From an uncultured SAR86 cluster bacterium (GTDB lineage Bacteria > Pseudomonadota > Gammaproteobacteria > Magnimaribacterales > AG-339-G14), in the NCBI GenBank assembly GCA_902540995.1, contig CACBOY010000002.1, positions 1 to 64,000 on the forward strand: a DNA stretch of 64,000 nt. The letters run 5' to 3'. Of the stretch, positions 7,253 through 15,732 are shown in pieces. A program made the position numbers and the translations under genes. The notes under the pieces were generated by a model. It was given only the letters and a program-made list of their open reading frames with translations, did no database searches and was not told the DNA's origin. Numbering within the stretch: the first letter of the stretch is position 1; each line of letters begins with the position of its first letter.

Positions 7253-8874
7253 CTTCAAAAAATCCTAAATTCTTATTTGTAACTGGTGGAGTCGTCTCTT
7301 CTATCGGTAAAGGTATTCTTTCAGCTTCACTAGGCTCTCTTTTAGAGAGTAGAGGGTTAAAAGTTACAGTGATGAAGCTAGATCCATACATAAACCTTGA
7401 TCCTGGCACAATGAGTCCTTTTCAACATGGCGAGGTTTTTGTTACAGAAGATGGTTCTGAAACCGATCTCGATCTTGGGCATTATGAAAGATATTTGAAC
7501 TCTAAAATGTCGCATAAAAATAATTTTACTGCAGGTCAAGTGTATGAAGATGTTCTTAAAAGGGAAAGAAAGGGAGAATTTTTAGGTTCAACCGTACAAG
7601 TAATTCCTCATATCACCGATGAGATTAAAAAAAGAATTGCCTATGGCGCAGGCGATAATGACATCGCAATTATAGAAATTGGTGGAACCGTTGGCGATAT
7701 TGAGTCACAACCTTTTTTAGAAGCAATTAGGCAAATGAAACTTGAGTTGGGATCTGAAAGGACACTATTTACACACTTAACTTTCGTACCTTATTTAGCA
7801 TCATCAGGAGAAACTAAAACAAAACCAACTCAACATTCAGTGAAAAGTCTGTTATCTCATGGCCTGCAAGCAGATATTTTAATTTGTCGGTCTGAACAGA
7901 ATCTTTCAAAAGCAGATTGTAGAAAAATTGCTTTGTTTACCAACGTAAATGAAGATTGTGTTTTTACATTACCTGATGTGCCATCAATATACGCAATCCC
8001 TGTAATGATGAATAAACAAGGCTTAGATCAGCAAATAGTAGAAAAACTAAAATTAAAGTGTTCTAAGCCAAAACTTAATGATTGGAAAAGAGTTACTAAA
8101 CTTGAATCAGAGCAAAAAGGAGAGACTAAAATCGCGATGGTAGGTAAATATACTGAATTGGTAGATTCATATAAATCAGTAAATGAAGCTTTAATTCATG
8201 CGGGCATCCACAATAAGACAAACGTAAAAATTGAGCATATAGATTCTGAAAGATTCAATAAGGGAGTAGAAAATTTAGAAGCTGATGGCATTTTAATTCC
8301 AGGAGGATTTGGAAATAGAGGCGTCAAAGGAATGCTTAACGTAGCAAAGTTTGCTAGAGAGAATAACATCCCTTATTTTGGGATATGCCTAGGGATGCAA
8401 GTTGCGGTCATAGAATTTGCAAGAAATGTATTGAAATTGGATGCTGACAGTACTGAGTTTAAGAAGAACACCCAGCATCCAGTAATAGGATTGATTACAG
8501 AATGGCTTGATGAAGATGGACTTATTCAGTATCGGTCGGAAGACTCTGACAAAGGGGGTACTATGCGTTTAGGAAGTCAGGTATGCCATTTAAAGAAAAA
8601 TAGCAAAATGGCAAAGCTTTACAAAAAACTCAAAATTTTTGAACGCCACAGACATAGATATGAATTTAATGGCAATTATGAGTCGGCATTTAATAAAAAT
8701 GGTATGACTGTAGTTGGAAAGTCTGAAGACGATACCTTGGTCGAAGCAATTGAAATTAAGAACCACAAATGGTTCATTGGTTGTCAGTTTCATCCTGAAT
8801 TCACATCCGATCCAATAAATGCACATCCGCTTTTCAAAGGATTTATTAAAGCTGCTAAGTTAAACTCTAAGTAA
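7240..8874 (+). CDS. pyrG: CTP synthase
   Basis: PyrG aminates UTP to CTP using glutamine and ATP. The N-terminal synthase domain has [14 protein letters not shown], the ammonia-ligase P-loop region, and [14 protein letters not shown]. The C-terminal class I glutamine amidotransferase has the nucleophile in FGICLGMQ and the His-Glu pair in [17 protein letters not shown] is also conserved. The 544-aa length matches E. coli. Two ATGs (7240 and 7249) are possible; the second gives [14 protein letters not shown], closer to many homologues. It begins the pyrG-kdsA-eno-ftsB string conserved in Pseudomonas and E. coli. Confidence 0.97.
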   Translation: MKKMASKNPKFLFVTGGVVSSIGKGILSASLGSLLESRGLKVTVMKLDPYINLDPGTMSPFQHGEVFVTEDGSETDLDLGHYERYLNSKMSHKNNFTAGQVYEDVLKRERKGEFLGSTVQVIPHITDEIKKRIAYGAGDNDIAIIEIGGTVGDIESQPFLEAIRQMKLELGSERTLFTHLTFVPYLASSGETKTKPTQHSVKSLLSHGLQADILICRSEQNLSKADCRKIALFTNVNEDCVFTLPDVPSIYAIPVMMNKQGLDQQIVEKLKLKCSKPKLNDWKRVTKLESEQKGETKIAMVGKYTELVDSYKSVNEALIHAGIHNKTNVKIEHIDSERFNKGVENLEADGILIPGGFGNRGVKGMLNVAKFARENNIPYFGICLGMQVAVIEFARNVLKLDADSTEFKKNTQHPVIGLITEWLDEDGLIQYRSEDSDKGGTMRLGSQVCHLKKNSKMAKLYKKLKIFERHRHRYEFNGNYESAFNKNGMTVVGKSEDDTLVEAIEIKNHKWFIGCQFHPEFTSDPINAHPLFKGFIKAAKLNSK

Positions 8875-8877
8875 AAA

Positions 8878-9699
8878 ATGAGTGATTTAGTTAAAATAGC
8901 AAAAATAGAGATTTCAAATTCCAACAAACTTTGCGTCATTGCTGGTTTAAATGTTTTAGAAGACGATCAGCTTACTTTCAAGGTTGCTGAAAGATTAAAA
9001 AAAATTACTGAAGCTCAGGGGAATTCATTCATTTTTAAAGCTTCTTTTGATAAAGCTAATCGCTCATCTGTAGATTCCTATCGAGGACCGGGCCTTGAAA
9101 AAGGCTTAGAAATTTTTAGAGAATTAAAAAAAAGAGACTATCAACTCATTACCGACATTCATGAAATAAACCAAGTCGAACAAATATCAGAGGTTGTTGA
9201 TATTATCCAAATACCTGCTTTTTTATGCAGACAAACAGATCTTATCAAAGAAGCTTGCCAGTCTGGAAAGCCGTTAAACATTAAAAAAGGACAATTTTTA
9301 TCTCCTGATCAAATGAAAAATATCATTGAAAAATGCTGCAATTTTGGCAACGATCAAGTCATGCTTTGTGAGAGGGGTACTTCTTTTGGTTATGATAATT
9401 TAGTTGTAGACATGTTGGGCATGTCTAAATTAAAAACTTTTAAATGCCCAATTATTTTTGATGTTACTCACTCTCTTCAACTCCCCGGTCAAGGAAAAAC
9501 TGCCGCTGGTGGTAGAGGAGATCAAGCTGAAGACTTAGCCAAAGCCGGAGTATCTTTGGGCATAGCTGGCCTATTTATAGAAGTCCATCCCAATCCTAAA
9601 GAAGCTCTCTGTGATGGTCCATCGGCAACGCCTTTAGATCAATTTGAAACTCTTTTAACTAAAGTCAATGCTGTTGATCAGGCAGTAAAAGGTTTTTAA
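8878..9699 (+). CDS. kdsA: 3-deoxy-8-phosphooctulonate (KDO-8-P) synthase
   Basis: KdsA condenses phosphoenolpyruvate and arabinose 5-phosphate, feeding the KDO of lipopolysaccharide inner core; its presence indicates a Gram-negative outer membrane with LPS. Signatures include FKASFDKANRSS, the YRGPGLEKGLEI loop, QIPAFLCRQTDL, FDVTHSLQLPGQG and IEVHPNPKEALCDGPS. The 273-aa length is typical. It starts three bases after pyrG and ends four bases before eno. Confidence 0.97.
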   Translation: MSDLVKIAKIEISNSNKLCVIAGLNVLEDDQLTFKVAERLKKITEAQGNSFIFKASFDKANRSSVDSYRGPGLEKGLEIFRELKKRDYQLITDIHEINQVEQISEVVDIIQIPAFLCRQTDLIKEACQSGKPLNIKKGQFLSPDQMKNIIEKCCNFGNDQVMLCERGTSFGYDNLVVDMLGMSKLKTFKCPIIFDVTHSLQLPGQGKTAAGGRGDQAEDLAKAGVSLGIAGLFIEVHPNPKEALCDGPSATPLDQFETLLTKVNAVDQAVKGF

Positions 9700-9703
9700 G
9701 AAA

Positions 9704-10990
9704 ATGAAAATCAAAGCGATTAAAGCATTTGAAATCCTTGATTCCAGAGGAACTCCAACAATTGCTGCTTTGATAGAGACTGATGATGATTTTAAAGAAA
9801 TTGGTTTCGTACCATCTGGCGCTTCTACCGGTTCCAGAGAAGCCATAGAAAAAAGAGATGGCGGTAATAATTTTAATGGTAAAGGAGTTGCGCAGGTTAT
9901 TAAAAATGCAGAAGAGAATTTATTTCCAGAACTTATTGGCATGAAAATAGGTTCTCAAGTTGAATTTGATTCAAAACTAATAGAACTGGATGGGACAAAA
10001 AATAAAAAAAATTTTGGGGCAAATATTATCCTTTCTCTATCATTGGCTCACTGCAAGTTATCAGCAAGTGCAGAAAAAAAGCCTTTATACGAATATATTC
10101 ATGATTACTTTAGGGAAAATTTTTTTTCAGAAGTAAAAATGAAGATGCCTCTTCCTATGATGAACATTCTAAACGGGGGAGCACATGCTAATAATCATTT
10201 AGACTTTCAGGAGTTTATGATTCAGCCAGTTGGGTTCTCTTCCTTTAAAGAAGGTCTCATTTGCGGCGTGGAAGTATTTAATTTTTTAAAAAAAACATTG
10301 AATAAAAAAGGCTTTTCCACGGCAGTTGGGGATGAAGGTGGATTTGCTCCTGGAATTGATTCAGCTGAAGAAGCGCTTGATTTAATATCCAGCTCCATCC
10401 AAGAAGCAGGATATGAAGTTGATAAAGATGTAACCTTTGCACTGGATTGCGCCGCAACAGAATTGTTAAAAAATAAGAAGTATGTTTTTTCAAATAAGGA
10501 AAAGTTATCGTCAGATGAATTAATTGAGTATCTTTCCAATTTAGCTGATAAATATCCTATTACTTCAGTTGAAGACGGACTCGATGAAAACGATTGGGTT
10601 GGATGGGAGAGTCTCACTAAAAAACTAGGTAAGAAGACTCAGTTGGTTGGCGATGATTTATTTGTAACCAATAAAGATATTCTTCAAGAGGGCATTGACA
10701 GAAATATTGCCAACTCAGTCTTGGTAAAAATTAACCAAATTGGAACAATTTCTGAGACTTTTGAAACTATATGTTTAGCTTATCAACACAACTATAAGTG
10801 CATAATTTCTCATCGTTCTGGTGAAACAGAAGATAATTTTATTGCCGATTTAGCTGTTGGTACTGGAGCTGGGCAAATAAAAACTGGCGCACCATCAAGG
10901 TCAGATAGAACTTCAAAATATAATAGATTGTTAATGATTGATGCTATGGAAGGTTTAGAATTTCTCGGCAGGCAGGAGTTAATTAATTGA
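9704..10990 (+). CDS. eno: Enolase
   Basis: Enolase converts 2-phosphoglycerate to phosphoenolpyruvate, the substrate shared with the adjacent KdsA. The N-terminus has the EILDSRGTPT signature and VPSGASTGSREA. The barrel carries GDEGGFAPG, metal ligands in FALDCAATE, VEDGLDENDW and GDDLFVTN, and the catalytic-lysine and loop region LVKINQIGT and SHRSGETED. The 428-aa length is normal. The stop overlaps the TTG of ftsB by 4 bases. Confidence 0.98.
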   Translation: MKIKAIKAFEILDSRGTPTIAALIETDDDFKEIGFVPSGASTGSREAIEKRDGGNNFNGKGVAQVIKNAEENLFPELIGMKIGSQVEFDSKLIELDGTKNKKNFGANIILSLSLAHCKLSASAEKKPLYEYIHDYFRENFFSEVKMKMPLPMMNILNGGAHANNHLDFQEFMIQPVGFSSFKEGLICGVEVFNFLKKTLNKKGFSTAVGDEGGFAPGIDSAEEALDLISSSIQEAGYEVDKDVTFALDCAATELLKNKKYVFSNKEKLSSDELIEYLSNLADKYPITSVEDGLDENDWVGWESLTKKLGKKTQLVGDDLFVTNKDILQEGIDRNIANSVLVKINQIGTISETFETICLAYQHNYKCIISHRSGETEDNFIADLAVGTGAGQIKTGAPSRSDRTSKYNRLLMIDAMEGLEFLGRQELIN

Positions 10991-11289
10991 TAGACAAAAT
11001 TAAAAATTATTTGTTCCCCGGTGTATTAGTGATACTTATTTTTTTGATTTTATTTTATATTATAGGAATCTTCTACGGGGAAAATAGCATTGGTCGGTTA
11101 GACAAAATGACACAAGAAAAAATTATTTTAGAAAATAAAATCGTTAAATTGAAGGAAGACAATAAAATTGCCAGAATGGAACTAGATAGTTTCACAAATG
11201 ATCCTGAAGCTTTGGAAGGTTACGCCCGAAGTAAATTAAATTTGATCAAAAAAGGGGAAGTTCTCATTGAACTAGTACCAAATGAGTGA
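10987..11289 (+). CDS. ftsB: Cell division protein FtsB (DivIC family)
   Basis: FtsB is a small bitopic membrane protein of the FtsQLB complex that activates septal peptidoglycan synthesis. This 100-aa protein has one N-terminal membrane segment (VLVILIFLILFYIIGIFYG), then a coiled coil (KMTQEKIILENKIVKLKEDN), and an end with DPEALEGYARSKLNLIKKGEV, the DivIC/FtsB hallmark. The start is TTG within the eno stop. The eno-ftsB-ispD order is the standard gammaproteobacterial one. Confidence 0.92.
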   Translation: MIDKIKNYLFPGVLVILIFLILFYIIGIFYGENSIGRLDKMTQEKIILENKIVKLKEDNKIARMELDSFTNDPEALEGYARSKLNLIKKGEVLIELVPNE

Positions 11290-11992
11290 ATACGTCGCTT
11301 TAATTCCTGCTGCTGGGGTTGGTGCAAGAGCCCAACTCAAACTTGCTAAACAATTCAATATAGTAGGAAAAAAAACCATTATTGAATTTGCCATAGATCC
11401 TTTTTTGAAAGATGAAAATTGCAAAACTATTTATGTTGTTGTCGCAGAAGATACCGAAGCTTGGGAAGCTTTGTCTATTTCGCAACACAACAAAGTTAAG
11501 ACTTGCATTGGTGCTTCTACGAGGATGCTATCAGTTTTGAATGGGCTGCAAGAGATTAAAGAGGATGAAGATAAATCAATATTAGTTGCCGTGCATGATG
11601 CTGCAAGACCTTGCTTGGACCTTAAAGATCTTTTGGGTCTAATGAGCAAAGCTCAGGATGAAATCAAAGAAGATGGGGAAGGGTGCTATCTTTCTTACCA
11701 ACCAACAGAAAGCGTTAACTTGGTAAAAAATGAAAAAGTACAAAAATCCTTAGATCGAAATAACCTTTGGTTGTCAGCAACACCTCAAGTTTTTTGTTTG
11801 GAAGATCTATTGTCCGCTTTAACCAAAGCCAATGATGATGAAAAAGTATTCACTGATGAAGTAAGCGCTATGCTGCATTATTTTAAAAAAGACATATCCA
11901 TTTACCCCTGTAATAAAACAAATATTAAGGTGACTAAAAAAGAGGATTTGGAAACAGTAGAACAATATTTAAAGCTTGCTGGCAGAATTTAG
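11282..11992 (+). CDS. ispD: 2-C-methyl-D-erythritol 4-phosphate cytidylyltransferase
   Basis: IspD makes CDP-methylerythritol in the MEP isoprenoid pathway, using CTP. It shows LIPAAGVGARAQ with the downstream LAKQF, the HDAARPCL motif, and LSATPQVFCLEDL followed by FTDEVSAML. The 236-aa length is standard. It overlaps ftsB by 8 bases and its stop overlaps the GTG of ispF by one base, so the three genes are tightly coupled. Two other MEP genes (ispF, ispG) are in the window. Confidence 0.96.
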   Translation: MSEYVALIPAAGVGARAQLKLAKQFNIVGKKTIIEFAIDPFLKDENCKTIYVVVAEDTEAWEALSISQHNKVKTCIGASTRMLSVLNGLQEIKEDEDKSILVAVHDAARPCLDLKDLLGLMSKAQDEIKEDGEGCYLSYQPTESVNLVKNEKVQKSLDRNNLWLSATPQVFCLEDLLSALTKANDDEKVFTDEVSAMLHYFKKDISIYPCNKTNIKVTKKEDLETVEQYLKLAGRI

Positions 11993-12474
11993 TGAGTAAT
12001 CTGAGAATTGGGCAAGGATTTGACGCTCATAAAATCACCAAAGGTTCTAAAGATTTCATCTTGGGCGGTATCGCAATCGACTCTGAGTATGAGGTCGTTG
12101 CTCATTCTGATGGGGATATCATCAGTCATGCAATCATCGATGCCCTTTTAGGTGCTTGTAAGATGGGTGACATCGGCAAATTGGCACCCTCCAATGAGGA
12201 AAACAGGGGCATCTCTAGTATTCATCTCTTGAAAAAAGTTGCCACAATGCTTTTAGAGGCAGGATACCAAATTGTAAATATTGACCTTACCTATGTTGGA
12301 GAAGAGCCTAGGCTGGAGAAATTCAAAAAAAAAATTGAAGAGAATTTAGCTAAAGAGTTAAAAATGAATCCAAATGATATATCTTGCAAAGCAACAACGA
12401 CAGATGGTTTAGGTTTTGAAGGCGCTCGAGAAGGCATCAGTACTCAAGCGATTGCTCTCGTTACGAAGAATTAA
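11992..12474 (+). CDS. ispF: 2-C-methyl-D-erythritol 2,4-cyclodiphosphate synthase
   Basis: IspF cyclises CDP-methylerythritol 2-phosphate in the MEP pathway. Landmarks are the zinc ligands in GQGFDAHKI, the AHSDGDIISHAIIDALLGA segment and, at the C-terminus, KATTTDGLGFEGAREGIS. The 160-aa length is typical. The start is GTG, overlapping the ispD stop. In Pseudomonas and E. coli truD follows; here surE follows after five bases, so truD has been lost from this site. Confidence 0.97.
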   Translation: MSNLRIGQGFDAHKITKGSKDFILGGIAIDSEYEVVAHSDGDIISHAIIDALLGACKMGDIGKLAPSNEENRGISSIHLLKKVATMLLEAGYQIVNIDLTYVGEEPRLEKFKKKIEENLAKELKMNPNDISCKATTTDGLGFEGAREGISTQAIALVTKN

Positions 12475-12479
12475 TTTAT

Positions 12480-13160
12480 ATGAAAATAATACTCACCAAT
12501 GATGACGGATTCGACCATCCTGGTATCAAAGCTCTTTTTAAAGAATTGCATGACAAACACGAAGTATTTCTTATAGGTCCAGATCAAAATCGAAGTGGAT
12601 TTAGTAGCGCGATAACTTTTTTAACGCCCTTAAGACACAAAAAATATGCGGATAATATATTCAGTCTAAACGGTACACCCGTTGATTGTGTAAAAGTGGC
12701 TAGAAACATGCTGTGTCCCTTCGAACCGGAAATAGTCGTTTCTGGAATAAACCCAGGTCCAAATTTAGGTTCCGATGCCATTTTATCCGGTACCGTAGGT
12801 GCTGCTTTAGATGGTAGGAATTTGAAGTATCCCTCAATTGCAGTGTCTGTAGCATCTTTTGAAATCAATGATTTTTCTTTCGCTGCAAAGTTTGTTGCCA
12901 AAGTCTTAGATAATCTGGACAACTTGGACATGGAAGACTTTCAAATTTTAAACATCAATGTACCAGATCATAATGAATTTCCCGATCCTGAAATTAAAAT
13001 CACTAAAACTTTCCTAAACGAGGAAGAAGGTGAGAAGAATCTTGAAGTGTCCGATCGAAAGAATTTGGAAGATGGATTCATTTCAATATCTCCAATTAAG
13101 ATAGACATGCATTCCAACTCTCAACAACAGGTAGTTGCAGACTGGGCAAAAAATTTATAG
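12480..13160 (+). CDS. surE: 5'/3'-nucleotidase SurE
   Basis: SurE is a metal-dependent survival phosphatase acting on nucleoside monophosphates. The N-terminal ILTNDDGFDHPGI supplies the Asp-Asp metal ligands; GPDQNRSGFSSAIT and VSGINPGPNLGSDAILSGTVGAAL complete the active site. At 226 aa it is a little shorter than the usual 250. It is followed by pcm, the classical surE-pcm pair. It starts with ATG five bases after ispF. Confidence 0.96.
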   Translation: MKIILTNDDGFDHPGIKALFKELHDKHEVFLIGPDQNRSGFSSAITFLTPLRHKKYADNIFSLNGTPVDCVKVARNMLCPFEPEIVVSGINPGPNLGSDAILSGTVGAALDGRNLKYPSIAVSVASFEINDFSFAAKFVAKVLDNLDNLDMEDFQILNINVPDHNEFPDPEIKITKTFLNEEEGEKNLEVSDRKNLEDGFISISPIKIDMHSNSQQQVVADWAKNL

Positions 13161-13165
13161 ATCAA

Positions 13166-13822
13166 TTGAATTTTGAATTTGCCAGAAAAGAATTAACCAA
13201 AGAACTTTCTCAAAAGGGCATTAAAGATCCGAGAGTGCTAGAAGCCATCTACCAAATTCCGCGACATGAATTTGTCGATGCAACATTTACTTCTAGAGCT
13301 TACCAAGACATGTCCTTACCAATTGGTCATCAACAAACCATTTCACAACCTTTTGTTGTAGCAAAAATGACAGAACTTTTGATTCAAGGAAATGTCTTAG
13401 ACCAAAAACCTTTAGGAGCAGTTTTGGAGATCGGCACTGGCTGTGGGTATCAAACAGCAATACTTGCTAGATTTTGCAGAAAAGTATTTTCTTTAGAAAG
13501 AATCGAAGCCCTATCACTTCGGGCAGACAACAATTTAAAGAAAGTTGGTATAGACAATTACCAATTACGTTGGTCTGACGGTACTTTAGGCTGGCCAACC
13601 CCAAAAAAATTTGATGCCATCATTTGTACAGCAGCAATTTCACAAATTCCAAAAAAATTAAAAACTCAACTTGAGGTACATGGCAAGCTCATTTGCCCCG
13701 TCGGCGATGGGAAGAAACAACATTTATTACTCTTAGAAAAAAAATCAAAAAATGAATTTCATGAAACAATTTTAGATTCTGTGTTATTTGTTCCTATGCT
13801 TGAGGGAAAGGTTTCTGAATAG
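13166..13822 (+). CDS. pcm: Protein-L-isoaspartate O-methyltransferase
   Basis: Pcm methylates isoaspartyl residues in damaged proteins with S-adenosylmethionine. The N-terminal segment IYQIPRHEFVD, the ISQPFVVAKMTELL motif and the SAM-binding VLEIGTGCGYQTAIL are all present. The 218-aa length is typical. It starts with TTG five bases after surE. In relatives nlpD and rpoS come next; here only a convergent fdxA follows two bases downstream. Confidence 0.95.
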   Translation: MNFEFARKELTKELSQKGIKDPRVLEAIYQIPRHEFVDATFTSRAYQDMSLPIGHQQTISQPFVVAKMTELLIQGNVLDQKPLGAVLEIGTGCGYQTAILARFCRKVFSLERIEALSLRADNNLKKVGIDNYQLRWSDGTLGWPTPKKFDAIICTAAISQIPKKLKTQLEVHGKLICPVGDGKKQHLLLLEKKSKNEFHETILDSVLFVPMLEGKVSE

Positions 13823-13831
13823 CTTTATTCA
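13816..13831. terminator. Small hairpin between convergent pcm and fdxA
   Basis: TGAATA-GCTT-TATTCA is a perfect 6-bp stem with a 4-base loop covering the two stop codons. It is AT-rich and lacks a strong T-run on either side, so it is at best a weak bidirectional terminator. Confidence 0.3.
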
Positions 13832-14151
13832 AGGATTAATACATTAATTTTATTTGTTTTTTCCTTCCACTCCTCGTGATCTGGCATGGGATCTTTTGCC
13901 TCAGTAATGTTCGGCCAAATCTTTGAATATTTTTCATTTATTTCAATAAATTCTATTTGATCAGCAGGAACTTCGTCTTCTGCATAAATGGCTTCAATGG
14001 GGCACTCAGGCTCACACAAACCGCAATCTATACATTCGTCTGGATTGATAACTAAAGTATTTTCTCCTTCATAGAAACAATCTACAGGACATACTTCGAC
14101 ACAATCGGTGTGCTTACAATTGATGCATCCTTGGCCAACAATAAAAGTCAT
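13825..14151 (-). CDS. fdxA: Seven-iron ferredoxin (3Fe-4S / 4Fe-4S)
   Basis: FdxA is a small soluble electron carrier. The N-terminus has [21 protein letters not shown] and a second motif [16 protein letters not shown]. Together these give the irregular C-x7-C-x3-C...C spacing of a [3Fe-4S] site plus a regular [4Fe-4S] site. At 108 aa it matches the Azotobacter/Pseudomonas FdxA family. In Pseudomonas it lies beside rpoS and mutS, both absent here. It is a plausible partner of the Kor oxidoreductase encoded 17 kb away; that link is inference. Confidence 0.94.
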   Translation of the reverse strand: MTFIVGQGCINCKHTDCVEVCPVDCFYEGENTLVINPDECIDCGLCEPECPIEAIYAEDEVPADQIEFIEINEKYSKIWPNITEAKDPMPDHEEWKEKTNKINVLILE

Positions 14152-14170
14152 TAATCAATTATAATTTAAA

Positions 14171-14662
14171 TTGATGATTTCCAATGACGAACTGCAAGAT
14201 TTAGCTATAAAGATAGGTCAGCTATTAACAGAGACAAAGAAAAGTGTTTCTACAGCAGAATCTTGTACAGGAGGCTGGATCGGAAAGGAATTTACAGGCA
14301 TACCAGGTAGTTCAAAATGGTATGGTTTTGGGTTTATCACATACTCTAATAAGGCAAAGCTTAAAACTCTTGGCGTTAGCAAAGATACTCTTTTAGAGGA
14401 GGGAGCTGTAAGTGAAAATGTTGTGAAGGAAATGGCAGAAGGAGCTATAAAAAATAGTGGCTCAGATTTTTCAATTTCAATAAGCGGTATAGCAGGACCT
14501 ACTGGAGGAACACATGACAAGCCGGTTGGCACGGTATGTTTTGGAATTGGCACTAAAACTGAAATAACTTGCTTCACCAAACTTTTTGAAGGAAATCGTG
14601 ACGAAGTCAGAAAACAGAGTGTAGCTTTTGCTTTAAAAGAATTATTAAAATGTTTGCAATAA
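14171..14662 (+). CDS. pncC: Nicotinamide-nucleotide amidase (CinA C-terminal domain protein)
   Basis: PncC deamidates nicotinamide mononucleotide in NAD salvage. This 163-aa protein is the single-domain form, with TAESCTGGWIGKEFTGIPGSS, a conserved FITYSNKAK segment and ISGIAGPTGGT. It is divergent from fdxA (20-base gap) and 44 bases before recA, as in Pseudomonas where pncC/cinA precedes recA. It starts with ATG at 14171; the residue after it is also Met. Confidence 0.93.
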   Translation: MMISNDELQDLAIKIGQLLTETKKSVSTAESCTGGWIGKEFTGIPGSSKWYGFGFITYSNKAKLKTLGVSKDTLLEEGAVSENVVKEMAEGAIKNSGSDFSISISGIAGPTGGTHDKPVGTVCFGIGTKTEITCFTKLFEGNRDEVRKQSVAFALKELLKCLQ

Positions 14663-14682
14663 CTTTTAATATATTGTTAAAT
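14654..14682 (+). promoter_or_regulatory. Candidate recA promoter
   Basis: TTGCAA (14654-14659) and TTAAAT (14677-14682) are separated by 17 bases and resemble a sigma-70 promoter. The predicted start would lie within the LexA box that follows immediately, so LexA bound there would block initiation. Confidence 0.45.
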
Positions 14683-14683
14683 A

Positions 14684-14699
14684 CTGTATAAATATACAG
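14684..14699 (+). promoter_or_regulatory. LexA (SOS) operator upstream of recA
   Basis: CTGTATAAATATACAG is a perfect CTGT-N8-ACAG match to the gammaproteobacterial LexA box and is a near-complete palindrome. It ends 7 bases before the recA ATG. It implies that the organism retains a LexA-controlled SOS response. Confidence 0.88.
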
Positions 14700-14706
14700 T
14701 TTTATT

Positions 14707-15732
14707 ATGCCTACAAGAAAAACAAAAAAAGACGATACAGCGTCACCAGAAAAAGGAAAATCCCTAGAAACAGCCATCTCTCAGATTGAGACCCAATTTG
14801 GTCCTGGAACCATCATGAGAATGGGTGAAAGGGAGGTTCAGAGCATTCCAAGTATTTCTACAGGTTCATTAGGATTGGATTTGGCACTTGGCATAATGGG
14901 CTTGCCTAAGGGCAGAGTAGTTGAGATTTTTGGTCCCGAATCTTCAGGAAAAACAACTTTGACTTTGCAAGTCATAGCCGAGTGCCAGAAACAAGGAGGA
15001 ACCGCGGCATTTATAGATGCAGAGCATGCTTTAGATCCAGTCTACGCAGAAAAAATTGGAGTAAAAATAGATGACTTGCTCCTTTCTCAGCCTGATACAG
15101 GCGAACAAGCCCTGGAAGTTGCCGACATAATGGTTAAATCTGGCGGAATAGATGTTTTAGTTATTGATTCTGTAGCCGCATTAGTACCCCGAGCCGAAAT
15201 TGAGGGCGAAATGGGAGATCATCATGTTGGCCTTCAAGCTAGACTGATGTCACAGGCACTAAGAAAAATAACCGGTAGTATAAAAAAATCAAATACTCTT
15301 GTTATATTTATTAATCAAATTCGAATGAAAATCGGTGTAATGTTTGGTAGTCCTGAGACTACCTCTGGTGGTAATGCTTTAAAGTTTTATTCTTCTGTGA
15401 GATTGGATATTAGAAGAATTGGTACAGTTAAAGACGGTGACGAAGTTGCAGGAAATGAAACTAGAGTTAAGGTAGTTAAAAATAAAGTTTCACCTCCATT
15501 CAGACAAGCTGAATTCCAAATTCTTTACAACAAAGGAATTAACCGTGCTGGAGAAATTCTCGATATTGGAGTTGAAAGAAAAATCGTTGAGAAGGCAGGT
15601 GCTTGGTACGCTTACGATGGTGAAAAAATTGGCCAAGGTAAAATTAATGCTAGTCAGTGGCTAAAAGACAACCCAAATATAGCTAAGAAAATAGAAAAAC
15701 AGATTACAGACTCAATCAAAGAGACCCAATAA
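14707..15732 (+). CDS. recA: Recombinase RecA
   Basis: RecA forms filaments on single-stranded DNA for homologous recombination and triggers LexA self-cleavage. It has Walker [13 protein letters not shown], Walker [12 protein letters not shown], the L1 loop near [10 protein letters not shown], and [28 protein letters not shown] with the L2 loop. The 341-aa length is typical. It is preceded by a LexA box. The 3' end overlaps the 3' end of convergent proS by 21 bases; recX, the usual downstream neighbour, is absent. Confidence 0.98.
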   Translation: MPTRKTKKDDTASPEKGKSLETAISQIETQFGPGTIMRMGEREVQSIPSISTGSLGLDLALGIMGLPKGRVVEIFGPESSGKTTLTLQVIAECQKQGGTAAFIDAEHALDPVYAEKIGVKIDDLLLSQPDTGEQALEVADIMVKSGGIDVLVIDSVAALVPRAEIEGEMGDHHVGLQARLMSQALRKITGSIKKSNTLVIFINQIRMKIGVMFGSPETTSGGNALKFYSSVRLDIRRIGTVKDGDEVAGNETRVKVVKNKVSPPFRQAEFQILYNKGINRAGEILDIGVERKIVEKAGAWYAYDGEKIGQGKINASQWLKDNPNIAKKIEKQITDSIKETQ

